From NCBI GenBank assembly GCA_030839105.1, contig JAUZEI010000094.1, forward strand, positions 1 to 5,422: a stretch of 5,422 nt of DNA, in the 5' to 3' direction. The first letter of the stretch is position 1, and each line of letters begins with the position of its first letter. Positions 1 to 4,564 of this stretch are shown here, one piece after another. The notes beneath the pieces are model-generated. The model had not been told where the DNA came from, did no database searches, and was given only the letters and a program-made list of their open reading frames with translations. The stretch comes from Actinomycetota bacterium (GTDB taxonomy: Bacteria > Actinomycetota > Acidimicrobiia > IMCC26256 > PALSA-610). A program made the position numbers and the translations under genes.

Positions 1-47
1 CGAGGGCTAATTCGTCCGCGACGACGGCCGCAGCCGGATCGGCCGGC
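1..47. repeat. Direct repeat copy 1 (47 bp, exact; partner at 172-218)
   Basis: These 47 bases are identical to 172-218, a spacing of 171 bp (57 codons), so the repeat keeps the minus-strand frame open. The copy begins at the first base of the window, so its true left boundary cannot be seen. Further resemblance lies to its right: 48-64 is nearly the same as the bases around the ATG of the gene (VVLGAP against MVLDAP), with a 36-bp segment present only in the right-hand copy. Confidence 0.95.
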
Positions 48-268
48 GCACCGAGCACCACGAGATCCGGCCGGTCGACGGTGGCGATACTGACGACCTC
101 GCGACCCGACCGCGTCTGCGCGATCACGTCGATGCCGCGGCCGTCGAGCACCGCCGTGATCCCGGCCCGGACGAGGGCTAATTCGTCCGCGACGACGGCC
201 GCAGCCGGATCGGCCGGCTGATTTGGGGAATTGACCGATCGGTTACTTCCGGGCGCATCGAGCACCAT
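1..268 (-). CDS. Response-regulator-like receiver domain, NarL/LuxR type (5' part, runs off left edge)
   Basis: An open frame runs leftward from ATG 268-266 to the window edge with 89 complete codons and no stop. The start is supported by GGGAGG (minus strand, 280-275) six bases upstream; an in-frame GTG directly before the ATG is too close to that site. Residues 24-36 (AVVADELALVRAG) match the first strand, acidic pair (D28-E29) and first helix of NarL/LuxR-family receiver domains. Residues 44-49 resemble the second strand, and PDLVVL (67-72) the third. In canonical receivers the residue after that strand is the phosphorylated Asp; here it is Gly73 (codon at 50-52). From residue 76 the sequence repeats residues 19-32 exactly, so a second copy of the start of the domain begins 57 codons downstream. 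The rest of the domain and any HTH lie outside. The gene is divergent from fliA, so control of the flagellar locus is plausible but inferred. The receiver assignment rests on motif resemblance only. Confidence 0.6.
   Translation of the reverse strand, partial: MVLDAPGSNRSVNSPNQPADPAAAVVADELALVRAGITAVLDGRGIDVIAQTRSGREVVSIATVDRPDLVVLGAPADPAAAVVADELAL
172..218. repeat. Direct repeat copy 2 (47 bp, exact; partner at 1-47)
   Basis: This is the second copy of the 47-bp repeat. On the minus strand it encodes residues 18-32 or so of the response-regulator-like protein, including the acidic pair and the LALVRAG helix start. It ends at 218, where the sequence changes to an A/T-richer stretch encoding residues 7-17 that has no counterpart in the other copy. 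Confidence 0.95.
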
Positions 269-274
269 CACGTG

Positions 275-280
275 CCTCCC
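275..280 (-). promoter_or_regulatory. Shine-Dalgarno site that fixes the start of the minus-strand gene
   Basis: The minus strand reads GGGAGG here, followed by six bases and then ATG (268-266). This is close to ideal spacing and selects the ATG over the in-frame GTG at 271-269, which would leave only three bases. Confidence 0.65.
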
Positions 281-298
281 AGCATTCGTGATCTGCGC

Positions 299-304
299 AT
301 ACTA
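299..304 (-). promoter_or_regulatory. Possible -10 element of the minus-strand gene
   Basis: The minus strand reads TAGTAT, five of six matching TATAAT-like spacing of A/T in an otherwise GC-rich region, about 30 bases upstream of the ATG. I see no convincing -35 hexamer 16-18 bases further up (TTGCGT is 21 bases away). This is a candidate only. Confidence 0.2.
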
Positions 305-375
305 CGCATCGCGCCTAGGAAAGCCACGCAAAGCGGTCACTTCTTTCAACCCTAGGACCTATCAAGAGCGGCACC

Positions 376-389
376 CTTCGGCGCCGAAG
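376..389. promoter_or_regulatory. 14-bp perfect palindrome, candidate operator in the divergent intergenic region
   Basis: CTTCGGCGCCGAAG is a perfect dyad centred between 382 and 383, roughly 60 bases before the fliA start and about 110 before the opposing gene. With no spare loop bases it suits a dimeric protein-binding site better than an RNA hairpin. The intergenic region (269-450) holds no gene. It also carries CCTAGGA twice (314-320, 351-357) and the inverted repeat at 403-419. No protein can be named for any of these sites. Confidence 0.35.
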
Positions 390-402
390 TTTGCCTCCAA
401 GT

Positions 403-419
403 TCCACAACGGCTGTGGA
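403..419. promoter_or_regulatory. Inverted repeat TCCACA-N5-TGTGGA upstream of fliA
   Basis: Six-base arms at 403-408 and 414-419 flank a five-base spacer (409-413). It lies 31 bases before the GTG of fliA, inside the expected 5' leader or core promoter. It could be an operator or a small leader hairpin; the sequence does not decide. Confidence 0.3.
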
Positions 420-450
420 CACCTGAAAAGGGAACTGGGGGGCAAAGCGC

Positions 451-1332
451 GTGAAGCCAGCACAGAAGGCCGACATCGACATCGAGCGGGCGACCTACGA
501 GGACACCCTCGTACGCCAGCATCTGCCGCTCGTCCAGTACGTCGTCTCGGAGGTGGCCCATCGGGTCCCGAGTCACGTCAGCCGCAATGACCTCGTATCC
601 GCCGGGATGCTGGGACTGGCGCAGGCCGCCCGCAGCTACGACCCCGAACGCGGCATCGCCTTCGACCGCTTCGCGTCGACCCGCATCCGCGGTGCGCTGC
701 TCGACGAGCTCCGAGGTCGCGACTGGGCGAGCCGCTCCGTCCGGGCCCGCGCTCGCGGCCTCCAGGCGGCGCACGAGGAGCTGATGAACAAACTCGGTCG
801 CACGCCGACCCCGGAAGAGGTCGCGACGATGCTCGACGTCCCGACCGAGACGGTGCACAAGCTCGTCGACGACGTGCACCGCGCCACGGTGCTCAACTAT
901 GACTCGCTCGTGATCGAAGGCGACGCCGAGTCGTTCATCGCCGGTGACGACGCGGGACCCGAGGAAGCGATCCTCGACCGCGAGCGCAAGGCGTACCTGA
1001 TCGACGCGGTGCACGCGCTACCGGAGCGGTTACAGCGAGTTGTCCAGGGCTACTTCTTCGAGGAGCGCTCGATGCAGGACCTGGCCGACGAGCTCGGCGT
1101 CAGTGAGTCGCGCATCTCGCAGCTGCGCGCCGAGGCGTTGTTGCTCTTGAAGGACGGCATGAACTCTCAGCTCGAGCCCGACGCGCTCGCGCCCGAGGCA
1201 CGGCCGAACGGCCGCGTCGCCCGCCGCAAAGCCGCGTACTACTCCGCCGTCGCGGGTGGCTCCGCCCCGCGGGATCGCGTGTCGGAACGGCCGATCACAG
1301 CGACGCACATGGTCGGGATCGCGAACGGCTGA
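451..1332 (+). CDS. fliA: RNA polymerase sigma factor FliA (sigma-28, flagellar/motility class)
   Basis: A 293-residue sigma-70-family protein of the FliA/WhiG class, which directs RNA polymerase to late flagellar promoters. Region 2 spans about residues 20-98 and includes DLVSAGMLGLAQAARSYDP (47-65), the core-binding and -10-melting helices FDRFASTRIRGALLDELR (71-88), and DWASRSVR (91-98), typical of FliA. Region 3 is about 100-152 (LGRTPTPEEVA at 115-125). Region 4 is about 185-238, with the -35-binding helix-turn-helix at 208-229 (SRISQLRAEAL). A basic, Ala-rich tail follows from 239 to 293 (VARRKAAYY); E. coli-type FliA lacks it, and I recall similar tails in actinobacterial FliA. The GTG start has a G-rich site (437-442) eight bases upstream. 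The gene leads the flagellin-fliD-fliS series and is divergent from the regulator-like gene. FlgM, its usual anti-sigma partner, is not in the window. FliA is favoured over WhiG because of the flagellar neighbours. Confidence 0.95.
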   Translation: MKPAQKADIDIERATYEDTLVRQHLPLVQYVVSEVAHRVPSHVSRNDLVSAGMLGLAQAARSYDPERGIAFDRFASTRIRGALLDELRGRDWASRSVRARARGLQAAHEELMNKLGRTPTPEEVATMLDVPTETVHKLVDDVHRATVLNYDSLVIEGDAESFIAGDDAGPEEAILDRERKAYLIDAVHALPERLQRVVQGYFFEERSMQDLADELGVSESRISQLRAEALLLLKDGMNSQLEPDALAPEARPNGRVARRKAAYYSAVAGGSAPRDRVSERPITATHMVGIANG

Positions 1333-1344
1333 CATCGCCGTCCG

Positions 1345-1374
1345 GCGAATGCCTCGATTCATCGGGGCATTCGC
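1345..1374 (+). terminator. 13-bp hairpin between fliA and flagellin (terminator or leader structure)
   Basis: The arms GCGAATGCC (1345-1353) and GGCATTCGC (1366-1374) pair perfectly. The stem continues inward through a T-G wobble and three more pairs to a four-base loop (TTCA, 1358-1361), giving 13 pairs in all. It begins 13 bases after the fliA stop. No T-run follows (next bases GGACGAGG), so it is not a textbook intrinsic terminator. It may stop fliA transcripts, block 3' decay, or fold in the flagellin leader. Confidence 0.55.
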
Positions 1375-1466
1375 GGACGAGGACAGGGTCACTGCCAAGG
1401 GGTTCGGCAGGAGTGCATTGAGGAAGCCAAGGAACTGGGCGAGCACGTCACGGAGGAGAAGCGCCA
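1375..1466 (+). promoter_or_regulatory. Flagellin 5' leader with repeated GGA motifs and SD
   Basis: The stretch before the flagellin ATG has no convincing gene. It carries GGA at 1376, 1381, 1410, 1422, 1431, 1452 and 1455 (each within one base), the last two forming the strong Shine-Dalgarno CGGAGGAG (1451-1458), eight bases before ATG 1467. A small hairpin pairs CTGCC (1392-1396) with GGCAG (1406-1410), placing one GGA at its base. In Bacillus, CsrA binds GGA motifs in the hag leader to repress flagellin translation; whether that applies here is a guess. I see no match to the sigma-28 consensus. Confidence 0.3.
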
Positions 1467-2702
1467 ATGCGCATCAATACGAACATCATGGCGTTCAACG
1501 CGTATCGCAATCTCAACAACACCAACGACATGTTGGCGAGCAGCCTCGAGAAGCTCTCGTCGGGTTTCCGGATCAATCGGGCCGCCGACGACGCTTCCGG
1601 CCTCGTCATCAGCCAGAACCTCGACAAGCAGATGTCGGGGCTCAAGGTCGCGACCCAGAACGCCCAAGACGGCATCTCGGTCGTGCAAACGGCAGAAGGT
1701 GCACTGACCCAGGTCAACTCGATGCTCCAGCGCATCCACGACCTGATCGTGCAGTCGGCCAACACCGCGTCGTCCGACTCGATGGCGCGCACCGCTGCGC
1801 AGAACGAGATCGTGCAGCTGCGCGACGAGATCGACCGCATCGGTAACACGACCGCGTTCGGCAATCAGAACTTGCTCGACGGCAGCTTCGGTGCCCAGGC
1901 CGGTCAGCTCACCAGCACCGCTACGGGTCTCACCAACGGTCTCGTCCTGACGGCCGCGACGGCCCCGTTGCAGTTCAGCATCAACATCGACGCCGGCAAC
2001 ACTGCAGGCAGCCTGATTGCGACCGTCTCGGTCAACGCCGGCACCTACGCCACGGCCGCGTCGTTCCAGAGCGAACTGCAAGCCGACGTCGACGCCAAGA
2101 CCACCGGCATCGCCGGGTTCACCGGCTCCGTCACGGTCAAGGTCACCGACCTCGGCTCCGGAGTCTGGAGCGTCAACATCAAGCGCAACAGCACCGATGC
2201 CGGTACCGGCATCGCGATCAGCGGCGTGGGCTCCGACATCGCGCAAGGCATCACCGCGAGCGGTGCGGCCGCGGTGGCCGACACCGCGGGCGGCGTGTTC
2301 CAAGTAGGCGCGAAGGTCACCGACACCAACCAGATCCACGTCTCCATCGACGACGTACGCGTCACCAGCGGTACGAACACCACGTACACCGCACTGGCGA
2401 ACATCGACGTGACCAACACCACGCAGAACGCCATCTCGGCGGCCCTGGTCGACGCCGCCATCGCATCGGTCTCCGCGCTGCGAGGTCAGCTCGGTGCCGA
2501 CCAGAACCGGTTCCAGTCGACGATTGCGAACCTGCAGGTCATCACGGAGAACCTCTCCGCTTCGGAGAGCCGTATCCGCGACACCGACATCGCGTCGGAG
2601 ATGGTCAACTTCACCCGAGACCAGATCCTGTTGCAGGCCGGTACGGCCATGCTCGCCCAGGCGAACTCGGCCCCGCAGAGGATCCTGCGGTTGCTCCAGT
2701 AA
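1467..2702 (+). CDS. fliC: Flagellin, filament structural protein
   Basis: A 411-residue flagellin, exported through the flagellar type III apparatus and polymerised into the filament. The N-terminal D0/D1 block is complete: [16 protein letters not shown] at the start, then the hallmark [20 protein letters not shown] (27-46), [15 protein letters not shown] (66-80) and the helix around [13 protein letters not shown] (87-99). A Thr/Ala/Gly-rich variable region covers about 143-275. The D1 return strand starts at FQVGA (278-282), and the C-terminal D1/D0 helices run from about 330 to 411, with [19 protein letters not shown] and the end [15 protein letters not shown]. No cysteine is present, as is usual for flagellins. 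The middle domain is of moderate size. The strong SD (1452-1458) fits a highly expressed gene. It sits between fliA and fliD; FliS encoded downstream should be its chaperone. The symbol (fliC, hag or fla) is a naming choice; the family call is secure. Confidence 0.97.
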   Translation: MRINTNIMAFNAYRNLNNTNDMLASSLEKLSSGFRINRAADDASGLVISQNLDKQMSGLKVATQNAQDGISVVQTAEGALTQVNSMLQRIHDLIVQSANTASSDSMARTAAQNEIVQLRDEIDRIGNTTAFGNQNLLDGSFGAQAGQLTSTATGLTNGLVLTAATAPLQFSINIDAGNTAGSLIATVSVNAGTYATAASFQSELQADVDAKTTGIAGFTGSVTVKVTDLGSGVWSVNIKRNSTDAGTGIAISGVGSDIAQGITASGAAAVADTAGGVFQVGAKVTDTNQIHVSIDDVRVTSGTNTTYTALANIDVTNTTQNAISAALVDAAIASVSALRGQLGADQNRFQSTIANLQVITENLSASESRIRDTDIASEMVNFTRDQILLQAGTAMLAQANSAPQRILRLLQ

Positions 2703-2759
2703 GCGGCGAAGAAGCCGATCAGTTCCCAGGTCGAAACGGCCGAAGAACAACCCGGAGGT

Positions 2760-2781
2760 GTGGGGGAGGCAACTCCCCCAC
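2760..2781 (+). terminator. Hairpin terminator after flagellin
   Basis: GTGGGGGAG (2760-2768) pairs perfectly with CTCCCCCAC (2773-2781) across a GCAA tetraloop, a GNRA-type loop that stabilises RNA hairpins. It lies 57 bases after the flagellin stop and 61 before the next start. The following bases (CCTTCGCGG) are not T-rich, so termination may be partial or the stem may protect the abundant flagellin mRNA. Confidence 0.65.
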
Positions 2782-2827
2782 CCTTCGCGGGAGCGCCGGT
2801 GATCGATGCTGCCGCGAGTCGAGCTCC

Positions 2828-2835
2828 AAGGGGTG
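2828..2835 (+). promoter_or_regulatory. Shine-Dalgarno site selecting the TTG start of fliD
   Basis: AAGGGGTG lies seven bases before TTG 2843. An in-frame TGA at 2834-2836 means that, apart from CTG at 2837, TTG is the first usable codon. The GTG at 2833 is in another frame and stops after eight codons. Confidence 0.55.
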
Positions 2836-2842
2836 ACTGCAA

Positions 2843-3690
2843 TTGACTTCGATCGGTAACACGACGTCGACGACCCCCGCGACGCCGACAACTCCGTCGA
2901 CCGACCCGACGTCGTCGCTCATCCAGACGGCCGCCGGTTCGGGATCACAGTCGATCGGTCGGCTCGCCACCGGTCTGGACACGAACGCGATCATCAGCGC
3001 ACTCGTCGCGTCGGAACGCGCCCTCGAGAACCCCATCAAGAACGAGGGCACGCGCGCGCAGATCGCGTTGCAGAGCTACGCCTTGATCCGCTCCGGGATG
3101 TCGATCCTCGGCACGGCCGCGCTCGCGCTGGCCCGTCCGTCGGCGTGGAACATTCTCGCGGCGTCGTCGTCGGCCGACGCGGTCGCGTCGGTCAGCGCCG
3201 GCAACGGCACCTTCAGCGGTACCTTCTCCTTCACGTCGACGCACTCGCGACCGCGGGAAGCTACGTGGCGCACACCGGCCAGGACGTCCAAGGCACGATC
3301 AACGGCGGCGTCGCACTTGGCAGCGGACAACAACTGATGGCGCCGTTCAACGACACCACGATCCGCGGGCTCGCCTTGCGGATCACCTCGACCGGTACCG
3401 GCGACTTCGGGAACTTCACCTACTCGCCGGGCCTTGCCCAGCGCGCTCAGACGGCCATCTCGAACGCGACGGACCTCATCTCCGGATACCTCACGTCGTC
3501 GGAAAACGACTTCAAGGCGCGATTGAAGTTCGTCAACGATCAGGTCGCGTCGATGGAGACGCGCGTGACGGCCTACGAGACCCGGCTGCGACAGCAATAC
3601 GCCACACTCGAGGCCACGATCTCGACGTTGAAGTCGCAGAGCACCTTCCTTACGAACCAGGTCAACTCGATGAACAAGTCCGGCAACTAA
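2843..3690 (+). pseudogene. fliD: Flagellar cap protein FliD, frameshifted and lacking its middle region
   Basis: FliD forms the cap at the filament tip, beneath which flagellin subunits fold into place. The first frame (2843 to a stop at 3337) gives a Ser/Thr/Pro-rich leader (residues 1-37), then the FliD N-terminal motif GRLATGLDTNAIISALVASERA (39-60), a helical segment, and PSAWNI followed by SSSADAVASVSAG, all expected near the FliD N-terminus. Near 3240 homology passes to the frame one base back, which stays open to TAA 3688-3690. It encodes LATAGSYVAHTG, the cap-family segment GTINGGVALGSGQQL, GLALRIT...GDFGNFTYSPGLAQ, and a C-terminal coiled coil (METRVTAYETRLRQQY). The joined product would be about 282 residues, against roughly 400-500 or more for typical FliD, so most of the middle (the exposed domains) is missing. 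fliS follows four bases later. Either the gene has truly decayed or the sequence has an error here; a naturally compact FliD with only a one-base error is the third option. Confidence 0.8.
3232..3262 (+). other. Frame break inside fliD (one base missing, or deletion junction)
   Basis: Upstream of here the FliD-like frame reads FSGTFSFTSTHS and downstream it reads ALATAGSYVAHTG in the frame one base earlier. Adding one base inside GTCGACGCACTC would give a smooth FTSTALATAGSY. There is no slippery heptamer and no long homopolymer, so programmed slippage is unlikely. Without correction the first frame ends at 3337. The second could restart at GTG 3265 behind a weak GGGAAG. Confidence 0.65.
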
Positions 3691-3694
3691 CACG

Positions 3695-4120
3695 ATGACG
3701 AGTTCTCAGGCGAACGGATTCCCGATGAACCGAACGACGTTGCGCGCGGCGTACGTGAGCAACTCCGTCGACACGATGTCGCCGGCGCGTATGATCGTCG
3801 CGCTGTACGAGCGACTGGTCGTCGATCTCGAACGGGCCGAGCAGGCGATCGTCGTCGCCGATCCCTCCCGGGCGCACGAGTGCCTCCTGCATGCCCAGGC
3901 AATCGTCTCCGAATTGCACGACTCACTGAACGCAGCGCACTGGCCCGCAGCCCGGGCCCTCAAGGACATTTTTGTCTTCTTGTTCTTCGAGCTCGTCGGC
4001 GCGAACGTCGACAAGGACGCGGGTCGGGTCGCGGAGTGCCGCGTGCTGGTCGCCCCGCTGCGGGACGCGTGGCGCGAAGCATCCGGAATCGTGCCGACCG
4101 CGGCGTCCGAGGTCGGCTGA
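3695..4120 (+). CDS. fliS: Flagellin-export chaperone FliS
   Basis: A 141-residue helical protein that binds the C-terminal helix of newly made flagellin in the cytoplasm and keeps it unpolymerised until export. The family signature is clear: Y20, N23, V25, T27, P30 (AYVSNSVDTMSPARMIVALYERL), then the helices LERAEQAI (45-52) and RAHECLLHAQAIVSELHDSLN, and the C-terminal FELVGANVDKDAGRVAECRVLVAPLRDAW. Length is slightly above the usual 120-135. The start chosen is ATG 3695, four bases after the fliD stop, with no strong SD, so translation is probably coupled to fliD. ATG 3725 or so (residue 11) is a possible shorter start that keeps all conserved residues. Its stop TGA overlaps the next ATG by one base (TGATG, 4118-4122). 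Confidence 0.95.
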   Translation: MTSSQANGFPMNRTTLRAAYVSNSVDTMSPARMIVALYERLVVDLERAEQAIVVADPSRAHECLLHAQAIVSELHDSLNAAHWPAARALKDIFVFLFFELVGANVDKDAGRVAECRVLVAPLRDAWREASGIVPTAASEVG

Positions 4121-4433
4121 TGCCGGCCGGTTCGGCATCCCCACCCGGGCGGACGCCTGGGAGCGTGCGATCGCGGAATGCGAAGGCCGCCTGGTTCAGG
4201 CCGAGCCCGCGTCGAAGAACGGTGATCCGGCCGCGGTCGAACCGTTCGGCGTGCCGCCGGTAGAGGGCGAGATTCCCTCGGCCCTGGTGGATCGCGCGCG
4301 GGCGTGCGCCGATCGGGGTGCGGCGTTGCAGGCGCAACTGGCCGACGACATGGAGCGGATCCGGCGGGAGCTGCGCCGGCTGCCTCGCATGCCGCCCGTA
4401 CCCCCGGAGAACCGGTTCGACGCGCAGGCCTAG
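4120..4433 (+). CDS. Small helical protein in the FliT/FlgN position; start and body in different frames
   Basis: The body (4143-4433) encodes TRADAWERAIAECEGRLVQAEPA, then PFGVPPVEGEIPSALVDRA, QAQLADDMERIRRELRRLPRM and the tail PPENRFDAQA: a short, charged, probably all-helical protein. Small proteins of this kind follow fliS in many flagellar operons and are treated as FliT- or FlgN-like export chaperones; that role is inferred from position and character, not from a firm motif. The body frame has no ATG, GTG or TTG after the one at 3972 deep inside fliS until about 4250. The expected start is ATG 4120, overlapping the fliS stop and preceded by GAGG (4109-4112) at seven bases, but it is one base out of frame. 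One extra C in CCCC (4139-4142) would join them into a 104-residue protein beginning MPAGSASPTRADAWERA. Sequence error or a real frameshift mutation are both possible. Confidence 0.6.
4139..4142 (+). other. CCCC run at a probable one-base frame break
   Basis: A run of four C lies 17 bases after the only well-placed start codon. Five C here would restore one continuous frame from ATG 4120 to TAG 4433. Homopolymers are the commonest place for length errors in reads and for natural slippage mutations. Confidence 0.5.
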
Positions 4434-4442
4434 TTCCTTCGC

Positions 4443-4460
4443 CGGACCTCCGTCGGTCCG
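4443..4460 (+). terminator. Weak hairpin after the fliS-linked gene
   Basis: CGGACC (4443-4448) pairs with GGTCCG (4455-4460) across a six-base loop, ten bases after the stop at 4433. No T-run follows. It may end the fliS transcript. The rest of the 131-base gap to the next gene shows no further convincing element: GCCGAT at 4523 resembles half of a sigma-28 -10 box but lacks a TAAA at the right distance. Confidence 0.3.
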
Positions 4461-4551
4461 TGACGGCCGCTCGCGGCGCATACCCCGCGCATGGTCCAAA
4501 CGCTCACGGGCTCTCTTTGGTGGCCGATTGAGCAGGGACTGGGTACGGGTC

Positions 4552-4562
4552 GAGAGGCGGGG
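4552..4562 (+). promoter_or_regulatory. Shine-Dalgarno region selecting the TTG start at 4565
   Basis: GAGAGGCGGGG precedes TTG 4565; the GAGAGG part ends seven bases before it. An in-frame TGA at 4529-4531 is followed by no other start codon before this TTG, so the choice is nearly forced. Confidence 0.55.
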
Positions 4563-4564
4563 CG

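Noticed and set aside
1..218. CRISPR or integration-site reading of the 47-bp repeat
   Set aside because: Only two copies, with the 124-bp intervening sequence coding in frame with them and no spacer-like regularity; no integrase or tRNA is nearby.
352..1014. 220-codon open frame on the minus strand over fliA
   Set aside because: Antisense to conserved sigma regions 2 and 3; no motif; shadow of the fliA codon pattern.
1333..1466. Peptide-like stretch ([20 protein letters not shown]) in the fliA frame after its stop
   Set aside because: It looks protein-like but has no start codon, follows the fliA TGA directly, and runs into flagellin in the wrong frame. It is more likely a chance product of the leader, or at best the remnant of something unrecognisable.
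2700..2721. TAAG...GCCGATCA resembling a sigma-28 promoter between flagellin and fliD
   Set aside because: The gap is about 10 bases where the consensus needs about 15, and the first element overlaps the flagellin stop. GCCGATTG at 4523 was rejected for the same reason (no TAAA at the right distance).
1389..2891. 500-codon open frame on the minus strand across flagellin
   Set aside because: It is antisense to an unmistakable flagellin, and its Arg/Gly/Val/Asp-rich composition is what GC-rich reverse frames produce. It has no recognisable motif.
3232..3262. Programmed -1 frameshift to make full FliD
   Set aside because: No slippery heptamer, stimulatory hairpin or internal SD is apparent, FliD is not known to use recoding, and the joined protein would still lack the middle region.
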